A DNA stretch of 11,939 bases from Coriobacteriales bacterium. Lineage in GTDB: Bacteria; Actinomycetota; Coriobacteriia; Coriobacteriales; UBA8131. Each line of letters starts with the position of its first letter. Within the stretch, counting starts at the first letter, position 1. Where the stretch lies: assembly GCA_031272005.1 (NCBI GenBank), contig JAISUQ010000187.1, positions 1 to 11,939 of the forward strand, given 5' to 3'. Of the stretch, positions 5,626 to 11,939 are shown in pieces. Both the position numbers and the translations under genes were made by a program. The notes beneath the pieces were generated by a model. The model was not told the DNA's origin. It saw only the letters and a list, made by a program, of their open reading frames with translations, and searched no databases.

Positions 5626-6467
5626 ATTGACACTGCTTCCTCATCAGTTGTCCGCTGGTCACTGTGCCGCGCACTACCAGCTGGAGCCCACCAGCAGGCG
5701 CTGGGGCTCAACACCACCACATCGTCAGCCGCGATACCCGCCTTGATCAGCGTTTCTCTGAGATACTGACGGTAAGGCAGCTCCGAGATGTCGTGCGATA
5801 ACTCAATCAGGGCGATGCCTTCGTCGGAGAGGTACAGCGCCTCGTGGTGCCGGACTTCTCCAGTGACGAAGCAATCCGCCCCGGCGGCGAGCACATCGGG
5901 TATCACCTCGCCGGCTCCGCCGGAGCAGACGGCTATGGTGTGCAGGCGCTTCTGCGGCTCTCCCCAGACCTTGGCCACTGCCCCAAAGGCATCCCTGTAG
6001 GCGCCGGCCAGCTCTTCCAGGCTGAGTTCCTGACATCCGCCAGCCGGGCGAGCCAGCTGGCCGAGCAGGTCTGAGCGCAACGGCCGAACGTATTGCAGGC
6101 CGACCGGATCCAGGAGCATCCCTGCCGCCGACGGCGCACAATCCAGGCAGGTATGCACTGCAATCAGGGCAACTCCCGCCGCCGCCGCCGCAAATACGGC
6201 AGCGCCACCGGAACTTGCGGCTGAGGGCGAAGCGATGAAATCCTCCGGCGCAAACCAGTAGGGCGGATGATGGGTGACCAGCAGCTGACAGCCGGCTGCG
6301 GCAGCGGCCTCAATCATCGGCACCGTGGCATCCAGGGCAACAGCAGCCCGCTGCACTGGCGCGCTGCGGCAGCCCACCAACAACCCAAAACGGTCGTCGG
6401 GCTGCGCGTCCGCCGCCGGGTAGGCGGCAAACAACAAGCGTTCCATGTCACCAACCGTTAAAGCCAA
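5622..6467 (-). CDS. Nif3/DUF34 dinuclear metal-binding protein (YbgI-like)
   Basis: 281-residue member of the Nif3/YbgI family, hexameric toroids with a two-metal site, often annotated GTP cyclohydrolase 1 type 2; the physiological substrate is unsettled. Visible ligands are His66 and His67 in THHPPYWF, His105 and Asp109 in HTCLDCAPSAAGMLL, and His225 and Glu229 in SHDISELPYRQYL. VTGEVRHHEAL at 202-212 matches the family's TG-(D/E)-x3-H-x-A block. The length fits the short form without the inserted PII-like domain. Start: TTG at 6467, chosen because AGGGAGG lies 7 nt upstream; the later ATG at 6446 (residue 8) has no comparable site. It is the first gene of the Nif3 / zinc ribbon / RNase H-QueD / coaBC block, and the 152-bp gap before it is where an operon promoter would be expected. 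Confidence 0.92.
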   Translation of the reverse strand: MALTVGDMERLLFAAYPAADAQPDDRFGLLVGCRSAPVQRAAVALDATVPMIEAAAAAGCQLLVTHHPPYWFAPEDFIASPSAASSGGAAVFAAAAAGVALIAVHTCLDCAPSAAGMLLDPVGLQYVRPLRSDLLGQLARPAGGCQELSLEELAGAYRDAFGAVAKVWGEPQKRLHTIAVCSGGAGEVIPDVLAAGADCFVTGEVRHHEALYLSDEGIALIELSHDISELPYRQYLRETLIKAGIAADDVVVLSPSACWWAPAGSARHSDQRTTDEEAVSI

Positions 6468-6570
6468 AGCCTTGCCTCCCTACTTTCTGCGCCGACTATG
6501 CTGAGTTGACCACAAGCCCATTGTACGCCATCTGCCGCCGTTGCGCCCGGTCATGCTGCGCCTGGTCACT

Positions 6571-6597
6571 GTTTGTGCTGTTTGTGCTGTTTGTCAG
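6571..6597. repeat. 9-bp tandem repeat in the intergenic gap
   Basis: Plus strand: GTTTGTGCT (6571-6579), GTTTGTGCT (6580-6588), GTTTGTCAG (6589-6597). It lies between the stop of the YgjP-like gene (6620) and the TTG start of the Nif3 gene (6467). The rest of this 152-bp gap shows no convincing promoter pair, no hairpin plus T-tract, and no supported gene. Confidence 0.7.
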
Positions 6598-6619
6598 CCT
6601 GCCTGGTCGCCGTTTGCGC

Positions 6620-7630
6620 CTACGCGCCGTCGATAAACCAGGCGGGGACGAACTGGCTGGCCTGCTTGACGGCCTTCTCGGCCTCCCGGCTGGCGCCCTC
6701 GAAGCTGTAGAGCAGCTGGTAGAAGCGTTTGGAGTGATTGTGCTGCTGGAGATGGGCGGCCTCATGCAGCACAATCTGTCTCGCCAAATCAGTGGGCAGA
6801 AACAGCACCCGGCGATCGATACGGATGTCGCCGGCGGCCGTACAGATGCCCCAGGCCGTACGGCAGTTGTTGACCGAGATGCTGCGCGGGCAGGCACCGA
6901 TGGACCGGCAGACGCCCTCGGCAAAGGACGGAATGGTCGCTTTGGCCCGCTGGGTGGTAAAGCGGATCAGCACTCGACGGCAGAGCTCCTCGTCGGCGAC
7001 GTTCCCCAAAACCCGCAGCGCAAAGACCTGCCGGGTGCCTTGGACCTGGCGTAATCCGGCCGGTTTGGCCGACACCGATTTGGCCGCAGTTTGCTCGTAT
7101 GCTATTGTCCACAGCTCGTTGGCCAGCGGGAAATCGAGGTGAGTCGGCAGCCCGGCGCGCTTGCTTTGCTGGTAGGCCTCGCGCTGCGGAGAGGTGCGGC
7201 GCACAGCCCGCTCAATCCAAGCGCGGTGGCAATCGATGAAGTCCAGGACCTCGGGAGGGGTGGCTATCTGTGCCTGCCCGGTGCCGGTTGACGGCCTCGG
7301 CTGTGATTGGGGCTGTGGTTGGGGCTGTGGTTGGGGCAGAAACTGCAACTGCAGCTGCGCTTGCGCCTGGGTTTGCACGGCGGGTTGAGTTTGGGCCTCG
7401 TCCCGAGCTTGTCTGACCAGCTGCTCAATTTGCAGTCGTCTGGCTTCATGTTGGGGCAGCACGACTTCCAGCTCACCCTGATGGCTGAGTTGCAGCCGCC
7501 AGCGCTTAGCCTTGCTGGAGACCCGCAGGAAGGTCGGCAGTGCTGTGCCATCTGAACAGCGAAAGCCAGCCAGTTGCCAACGTTGCTGGTTGGCAGCATT
7601 GCCGGCGCTGGCGGCTCTGGCGGCGCTCAC
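6620..7630 (-). CDS. YgjP/SprT-like zinc metalloprotease (DUF45, M48-like)
   Basis: 336 residues from the chosen start. The C-terminal half holds the YgjP-type metallopeptidase signature: CRTAWGICTAAGDIRIDRRVLFLP (compare the family's R-WGSCS...I-LNWRLI-LP) at about residues 256-279, then HEAAH with His289, Glu290 and His293, then NHSKRFYQLL with His299 near the usual third-ligand region. An N-terminal beta-rich region (residues 17-60) with RVSSKAKRWRLQL is also typical. Residues about 78-117 are an unusual Gln/Pro-rich insert (PQPQPQPQ). Start: GTG at 7630, overlapping the RlmKL stop as GTGA, with GGAG 6 nt upstream. An in-frame TTG at 7654 would add 8 residues but lacks a ribosome binding site. 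The physiological substrate is unknown. Confidence 0.88.
   Translation of the reverse strand: MSAARAASAGNAANQQRWQLAGFRCSDGTALPTFLRVSSKAKRWRLQLSHQGELEVVLPQHEARRLQIEQLVRQARDEAQTQPAVQTQAQAQLQLQFLPQPQPQPQPQSQPRPSTGTGQAQIATPPEVLDFIDCHRAWIERAVRRTSPQREAYQQSKRAGLPTHLDFPLANELWTIAYEQTAAKSVSAKPAGLRQVQGTRQVFALRVLGNVADEELCRRVLIRFTTQRAKATIPSFAEGVCRSIGACPRSISVNNCRTAWGICTAAGDIRIDRRVLFLPTDLARQIVLHEAAHLQQHNHSKRFYQLLYSFEGASREAEKAVKQASQFVPAWFIDGA
7299..7334. repeat. 12-bp tandem repeat encoding the PQ run
   Basis: Three copies of GGCTGTGRTTGG on the plus strand (7299-7310, 7311-7322, 7323-7334); the first differs by one base. It encodes alternating Pro/Gln in the insert of the YgjP-like protease and is flanked by further Gln-rich codons. 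Confidence 0.85.
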
Positions 7631-10236
7631 GGTTTTCTCCGCAGCAGATAGCAACTGTGGATGCGCGGGTTACGCTCGAAGTCCGGCGGGATGGTGCGGG
7701 CGGTGATGTCTTCCAGTTCCACGCCAGCCCTGGCCAGCGTTGCCACATCGGGGCTGAAGCCGCGCAGGTTGCAGGAGAAGACCGCCTGTCCGCCGGGTAC
7801 CAGCAGGCGGGAGACACCAATTAGCAGCTCGGCGTGGTCGCGCTGGACGTCCCAGGAGCGCGAGCCCATGCGGGCGGAGTTGGAGAAGGTGGGCGGGTCG
7901 ACGAAGATCAGGCCGTAGCGGCGCGCCGTTTCACTGCGGGCTGCTGGTTTAGCAGGGGATTTGGGCTGCCCACCATGTTGCGCATGCCGCTGCTCCTGCA
8001 CCCAGCGCACGGCGTCTGCCTGCACGCAGGGGTAGCGCTGCGCATCCCTGAAGCCGTTGCGCTCCAAATTGCGCCGCGCCCAATTTAGATAGGTGTGGGA
8101 GAGGTCCACCGTGGTGACGCTGTTAGCCCCACCTGCCGCCAAGGCCACGGAAGCCGCGCCGGTGTAGGCGAACAGGTTGAGGCAATCCTTGCCGGCGGCC
8201 TGCTCGCGCAGCCACTGACGGACGGGGCGATGGTCGAGGAAGATGCCAGTGTCCAGATGCTGGGCCAGCTCCACCTCCAGCAGCAGGCCATTCTCATCAA
8301 TCAGATGGCTGGCGGCCTCACCGCGCCCGGCAGCTTCGCTCGTCTCGGCGTATTGCGAGCCGCCCTTGGCTCTCCGGCGTTGCTTGAGGAAGACGTTGCT
8401 GGTCGGCACACCCAATATGGCAGGAGCCAGGCGCAGCGCCTCGGCCAGACGCTCTGCGGCACGGGCGGGATCAATCTCGGCCGGCGGCGCGTACTCGGCG
8501 ATATGCAGCCAGCGCTGGCCTTCATCTGGTGTACCGGTGGCGCCCTGATAGAGATCGATGGCCAGATTGTAGTCCGGCAGGTCGGCGTCGTAGAGGCGAT
8601 AGCAGCTGATGCCCGCCCGGCGCGCCCACTTGCCTCGATGGGCAGCCATCTTACGCAGCCGGTTGGCGAATGGCGACTGCTCATCAGCCGCAGTGCCACC
8701 TGCCAGCGCTGCCAAGACTGCTGTGGACGGAGAAGATGCCTGCTCGCAGGGCTGCTCATCCAGCCAGATGCGGATAGCGGACTCCAACGGGCCGTTGAAG
8801 GTATCCTGCTTCGCAGCCGGCTGGCCCAGATAGCTGTCGATGCGCTCATCTGGTGTGATAATCACGGCCGCCAGCTGTTGGCTTCGTATCAATTGAGACA
8901 GTGCTGCATAGAGCGCTGGCAGCTGCGCTGCCGCAGCCAGACGCTCGCCATAGGGTGGATTGCAGGCCAACAGGTTGCGTGTTGGCTGTGACACTTTCGG
9001 CAGCGCCACAGCGCCCAAATCAGCCACATCGGCTACTGAAAATGCTATAAAGCTATCAACACCGGCTTTGCGGGCGCTGGCGCGGGCGACCTCTACCGCC
9101 GCTGGATCGATGTCGCTGGCATAGACCAGAGGGCGAACAGCTGCCGCCTCGGCCCCCGCCGCAGCAGCTTCTGCGGCGTCCACTGGTGCCGCAGCCGCAG
9201 CCGCCTCAGCTCCAGCTGATGCCGCAGCCGCAGCCGCCTCGGCTCCAGCTGATGCCGCAGCCGCAGCCGCCTCGGCTCGCTCATCCGCTTCATCCAGCAG
9301 CCGCAGCCAGAGCTCCTCATCATGCCCCAGCCAACCATGGAAGCCCCAATACTCACGCAACAGGCCGGGTGCTCTGTCCAGCAGCAGCCAGGCCGCCTCA
9401 ATGGCGATGGTGCCAGAACCACAGAGCGGGTCCAGCACAAATCCCACTGCCGAGGAGAACCCCTCAGCGCCAGTGCCCAACGCAGCGCCCGCACCCAGCA
9501 GCATCTGCGCCGCCAGAGTCTCACGCAGCGGGGCGACGATCTCGCGGCTGGGCACCCGATAACCGCGTCGATGCAAGGGCTCACCGCTCAAATCGATGGC
9601 CAGCGTGAGCTTATCTCCCCGCAGTACAGCGTTGATGCGCACACCTGGGCGTTCCCGTTGCACAGAAGGCCGCTGGCCGCACTTCTCCCGCAGGCGGTCG
9701 CAGATGGCGTCCTTGATGCGCAGCGCCACAAAACGCTCATCGCGCAGGGCTTCGTTGGTGCCGCGGGCATCCACGGCCAGCGTGCCGTCTGCCGGCAAAT
9801 GCTCCTCCCAGGTCACCTCGCCAACCCCGGCATACAGGCTGTTTGCGTCGCTGGCCGCCACACGCTGCACAATCAGCAACACCCGGCTGGCGGTGCGCAA
9901 CCACAGGCAGGCCCGATAACCGTCCGCTAATTCTCCAAAGAAGGCCACCCCGGCACGCAATGGGCGCACCTTGCGCACTCCCAGCGCCCGCAGTTCGCTG
10001 GCCAGTACCGCCTCCGCCCCCTTGGCGCAGGTAGCATAGAACTCCAGCGCTACGCCGCCCGGAGTGCCGCCTGGCGTGCCGCCCGGCACAACCGCTGGCG
10101 CGCCGCCTGGCGCATGCCCATACCCAGCCGCGTCGCCCGGCGCAACCGCTGCCACGCCGCCAGCATCTCTGCCAGCCGCATCGCCCGTGGCCCCGGCAGC
10201 CGCATCGCCCACTGCATCATTCACCCCGTCACCCAA
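7627..10236 (-). CDS. rlmKL: RlmKL, fused 23S rRNA guanine methyltransferase
   Basis: Up to 869 residues, against about 702 in E. coli RlmKL. The order is as in that enzyme: THUMP and ferredoxin-like region (about 63-220, starting ALEFYATCAKGAEAVLASEL); RlmL methyltransferase making m2G2445, with SAM loop DPLCGSGT (269-276) and NPPYGERL (426-433); then RlmK making m7G2069, with LFAYTGAASVALA (688-700), a VDLSHTYLNWARRN segment and DPPTFSNS (780-787). Extra length comes from a 62-residue Gly/Ala/Pro/Asp N-terminal extension and an Ala-rich repeat insert at about 321-367. The start is uncertain: TTG at 10236, 5 bp after the NYN gene, lacks a good ribosome binding site; GTG at 10224 and 10212 are alternatives, and the N-terminal extension may not be translated. 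Its TGA overlaps the GTG of the YgjP-like gene. The 23S rRNA target positions are by homology. Confidence 0.93.
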   Translation of the reverse strand: MGDGVNDAVGDAAAGATGDAAGRDAGGVAAVAPGDAAGYGHAPGGAPAVVPGGTPGGTPGGVALEFYATCAKGAEAVLASELRALGVRKVRPLRAGVAFFGELADGYRACLWLRTASRVLLIVQRVAASDANSLYAGVGEVTWEEHLPADGTLAVDARGTNEALRDERFVALRIKDAICDRLREKCGQRPSVQRERPGVRINAVLRGDKLTLAIDLSGEPLHRRGYRVPSREIVAPLRETLAAQMLLGAGAALGTGAEGFSSAVGFVLDPLCGSGTIAIEAAWLLLDRAPGLLREYWGFHGWLGHDEELWLRLLDEADERAEAAAAAASAGAEAAAAAASAGAEAAAAAAPVDAAEAAAAGAEAAAVRPLVYASDIDPAAVEVARASARKAGVDSFIAFSVADVADLGAVALPKVSQPTRNLLACNPPYGERLAAAAQLPALYAALSQLIRSQQLAAVIITPDERIDSYLGQPAAKQDTFNGPLESAIRIWLDEQPCEQASSPSTAVLAALAGGTAADEQSPFANRLRKMAAHRGKWARRAGISCYRLYDADLPDYNLAIDLYQGATGTPDEGQRWLHIAEYAPPAEIDPARAAERLAEALRLAPAILGVPTSNVFLKQRRRAKGGSQYAETSEAAGRGEAASHLIDENGLLLEVELAQHLDTGIFLDHRPVRQWLREQAAGKDCLNLFAYTGAASVALAAGGANSVTTVDLSHTYLNWARRNLERNGFRDAQRYPCVQADAVRWVQEQRHAQHGGQPKSPAKPAARSETARRYGLIFVDPPTFSNSARMGSRSWDVQRDHAELLIGVSRLLVPGGQAVFSCNLRGFSPDVATLARAGVELEDITARTIPPDFERNPRIHSCYLLRRKP
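9187..9277. repeat. rlmKL: 33-bp coding minisatellite within rlmKL
   Basis: Nearly three copies of a 33-bp unit beginning at 9187, 9220 and 9253 (TGCCGCAGCCGCAGCCGCCT...), one base differing between copies 1 and 2. In the protein it is an 11-residue period, AEAAAAAASAG. It sits between HDEELWLRLLDEAD and VYASDIDP of the RlmL methyltransferase domain, where E. coli has only a short loop. Confidence 0.92.
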
Positions 10237-10241
10237 CCCGC

Positions 10242-11018
10242 TCAGCGCGCAAAGCCCTCTACCACCCAGGTGCCGCTCTTGTCGTCCTTATGCATGGCAA
10301 TCAGCCCCATCTCCTGGGCTTCTTCCAGCAGCCGGGTGAAGTTGCGGTAGCCGTGCTGCTGCTCGGCGAACTGGGGAGCCTTGCGGCGGATGGTGTCCTT
10401 GATCAGCGAGGAATGCATGGTCTCCACATTCTCCCGCTGCAGGGCCTCGATGCTCTCAATCAGCAGCTGGTAGGCCGGCCGCTTCTCCGCCGAGAGGCTG
10501 TCGGGCAGCTGCGGTGCGCCCTCGGATGCACCGCCGATGTCCTCGTAGAAGATGAACTCGTCGCAGTTGGCGGCCAGCAGCTGCGAGGTGGAATCATACA
10601 TGCCCACGCCGATGACCGTCTTGCCGTTCTCCTTGAGCTTGCTGACCAGCGGCGTGAAATCGCTGTCGCCCGAGACGATGACGAAGGTGTCGATGTAGTC
10701 CTTGGTGTGGCACAGCTCGATGGCGTCCACGGCCAGGCGGATGTCGGCGGAGTTCTTGCCGGTGCGGGCGCGATCCGGAATCTCGAGAAGGTCGATGCCC
10801 AGCTCGTGCAGGCCGCCCACGGCATCCGGGAAGCGTTGCCAGTCGGAATAGGCCCGCTTGGCCACCAGCTTGCCCTTCTCCACCAGGCGCTCCAGCACCT
10901 TGCCGATGTCTGGCTGGCTGGCCGGGATACGTTTGCCGCCCTTTTTGGGGGTGGCACCCAGGGCCAGGTTCTCATAGTCGATGAACACAGCCAGGGAATG
11001 GTCGATATTGGTTGTCAT
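10242..11018 (-). CDS. NYN-domain putative RNase with C-terminal LOTUS/OST-HTH domain
   Basis: 258 residues. Residues 8-165 are a NYN (LabA/DUF88, PIN-like) nuclease domain with its acidic cluster: Asp14 and Asn17 in FIDYENL, Asp92 and Asp98 in KNSADIRLAVDAIEL, and Asp118 and Asp120 in VSGDSDFTPLVSKLKENGK. Residues about 178-256 resemble the LOTUS/OST-HTH RNA-binding domain (KRPAYQLLIESI ... HSSLIKDTIRRKAPQFAEQQHGYRNFTRLLEEAQEMGLI). NYN proteins of this architecture are expected to cleave or process RNA; the target is unknown. Start: ATG at 11018 with GAGAG about 7 nt upstream. A TTG at 11048 would add 10 residues but lacks a ribosome binding site. The gene lies 48 bp after the dehydrogenase gene and 5 bp before rlmKL, in keeping with an RNA-metabolism operon. 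Confidence 0.92.
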   Translation of the reverse strand: MTTNIDHSLAVFIDYENLALGATPKKGGKRIPASQPDIGKVLERLVEKGKLVAKRAYSDWQRFPDAVGGLHELGIDLLEIPDRARTGKNSADIRLAVDAIELCHTKDYIDTFVIVSGDSDFTPLVSKLKENGKTVIGVGMYDSTSQLLAANCDEFIFYEDIGGASEGAPQLPDSLSAEKRPAYQLLIESIEALQRENVETMHSSLIKDTIRRKAPQFAEQQHGYRNFTRLLEEAQEMGLIAMHKDDKSGTWVVEGFAR

Positions 11019-11066
11019 AGCCCGTCTCTCTGTTGACGCGCCCGCCAAACCGGCAGACGCAAGTGA

Positions 11067-11939
11067 TTAATTGGCGGAGAAAAGATCGCCCATCGACGGC
11101 GCCTCACCGTCATCGTCGTCTTCGTCATCGCCGTGATGATGGTGATGGTGGCTGCAGTTGGGGTCATCGCACTCATCGTCATCGAAGTCGTAATCCTCGT
11201 AGTAGCCCTCCCCGGCCCGCTCGTAGACGTCCATCGCCCGCTGGGCCAGCTCCCAGTTCAGGCCATGGCTGGCGCAGCGCTGCTCGTCATAGTAGATCAG
11301 GGCCAGGGCGTGGATGCCCTTCTCGCCCCCACCTACCAGCACCAGCAGGTCATACAGCTGGTGCGCAGTCTCCAGGCCGGGCAGCGCCAGGTCCAACTCA
11401 TCGGCAGCATCCAGGGCCACCGTCAAATCGCAGAAGAAGCTGTGCAGGTCACCACCGAAGTAGAACTCCTCATCGATGGTCTTCTGGCCATAATAGCCGG
11501 CCACAGCCGAAGCTGTCAGGCCATCGTTGAGCAGGCCGACGATACGCTCCTTGTCGATGCCGGCCAGCAGGGCGAAGGTCACCGCCTCCACCACACCCAA
11601 CAGTGCACCAGCCAGGGCAATCTGGGTGACAGCCTTGGCTGCCATCCCTAAGCCAGGCAGCCCGGCCTGGACGACGTTGGGCGAGATGGCCTCCAACACC
11701 GGGGCAGCCAGCTTGAGGTTATCCGGCTCGCCAGCCGCGAACAGCCGCAGTGCCTCGAAGCTGGTGGTGGAGACGGTCGGGTCGCCCTCCAGCGGCGCCT
11801 CCACAAAGCCGTGGTCGTGCACCGCCGCCAGGGCGTGCATCTCCCGCGCCAACTTGGGGCTGGAGGTGGTCATCTCGATGAACAGGCTGCCCTCGGCGGC
11901 CTTCTCCAGAATCCCGCCACTGCCGAAGTAGATGTCCTC
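11067..11939 (-). CDS. 3-hydroxyisobutyrate-dehydrogenase-like oxidoreductase, 5' end outside window
   Basis: Partial: 290 residues are visible and the frame stays open to the window edge, so most of the NAD(P)-binding domain, including any GxGxxG, is missing. The first visible residues, EDIYFGSGGILEKAAEGSLFIEMTTSSP, match the end of the Rossmann domain of beta-hydroxyacid dehydrogenases (GxxGil...lIDmSTisP). GLPGLGMAAK (about 93-102) matches the catalytic-lysine block GxxGxGxxxK, with Lys102, followed by the all-helical C-terminal domain. Two oddities stand out. The usual substrate motif APVSGG reads APLEGD, and the Asn that normally follows the catalytic Lys is Gln. The C terminus (about 245-290) is an acidic tail with six consecutive histidines and two cysteines. 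Substrate is unknown. It is the first visible gene of the leftward block. Confidence 0.85.
   Translation of the reverse strand, partial: EDIYFGSGGILEKAAEGSLFIEMTTSSPKLAREMHALAAVHDHGFVEAPLEGDPTVSTTSFEALRLFAAGEPDNLKLAAPVLEAISPNVVQAGLPGLGMAAKAVTQIALAGALLGVVEAVTFALLAGIDKERIVGLLNDGLTASAVAGYYGQKTIDEEFYFGGDLHSFFCDLTVALDAADELDLALPGLETAHQLYDLLVLVGGGEKGIHALALIYYDEQRCASHGLNWELAQRAMDVYERAGEGYYEDYDFDDDECDDPNCSHHHHHHGDDEDDDDGEAPSMGDLFSAN

Noticed and set aside
7631..7654. TTG at 7654 as the start of the YgjP-like gene
   Set aside because: GTG at 7630 overlaps the RlmKL stop as GTGA and has GGAG at proper distance; the TTG has neither.
8095..8991. 298-codon plus-strand open frame opposite rlmKL
   Set aside because: It lies wholly antisense to strongly conserved RlmKL motifs and shows no recognisable domain.
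10290..11036. 248-codon plus-strand open frame opposite the NYN gene
   Set aside because: Antisense shadow. The minus-strand frame has complete NYN catalytic motifs and a LOTUS domain.
11019..11048. TTG at 11048 as the NYN start
   Set aside because: No ribosome binding site, and the extra ten residues are not part of the NYN domain. ATG at 11018 is better placed.
11133..11150. His6 run as an engineered tag or vector contamination
   Set aside because: It is inside an acidic natural tail, followed by about 20 more residues and then the NYN gene of the same operon, with no cloning-vector sequence nearby.

Overview
The window comes from a high-GC bacterium. By eye GC is about 60-65%, there is a tRNA-Ala with anticodon CGC, and several genes begin with GTG or TTG. 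Purine-rich Shine-Dalgarno sites such as AGGAGG precede some genes. The order Nif3-like protein / coiled-coil zinc-ribbon protein / RNase HI is a neighbourhood known from Actinobacteria (e.g. Rv2230c-Rv2229c-Rv2228c of Mycobacterium tuberculosis) and some other Gram-positive lineages. A fused RlmKL methyltransferase is also present. The phylum cannot be fixed from the sequence alone.

Layout, right to left, because nearly everything is on the minus strand. (a) 11939-6620: the C-terminal part of a 3-hydroxyisobutyrate-dehydrogenase-like oxidoreductase with a strange acidic/His-rich tail, a NYN-LOTUS putative RNase, a fused 23S rRNA methyltransferase (RlmKL), and a YgjP/SprT-like zinc metalloprotease. 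The last three are packed with 5-nt spacing or a GTGA overlap, so they look co-transcribed. (b) A 152-bp gap at 6468-6619 with a 9-bp triple repeat. (c) 6467-2633: a Nif3/DUF34 metal protein, a zinc-ribbon coiled-coil protein, an RNase HI-QueD fusion, and CoaBC. The first three are joined by two ATGA overlaps and CoaBC follows after 45 bp. (d) 2610-2437: tRNA-Ala(CGC) with encoded CCA, a likely promoter, an upstream 19-bp copy of its own 5' end, and a good intrinsic terminator. (e) 2049-2451, plus strand: two small genes, a cysteine-rich zinc-ribbon microprotein that is probably leaderless and an unrecognised 64-residue protein whose stop codon lies in the loop of the tRNA terminator. (f) 1772-9: an OPT-family transporter read leftwards, with its own promoter.

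Most of the content is housekeeping: coenzyme A synthesis, queuosine or pterin chemistry, rRNA modification, RNA turnover and a transporter. The most unusual elements are the RNase HI-QueD fusion with a well-formed internal ribosome binding site before the QueD half, the natural His6/acidic tail on the dehydrogenase, the partial tRNA duplication, and low-complexity or tandem-repeat inserts in three of the enzymes. I saw no IS element, CRISPR array, phage gene, toxin-antitoxin pair or defence system.
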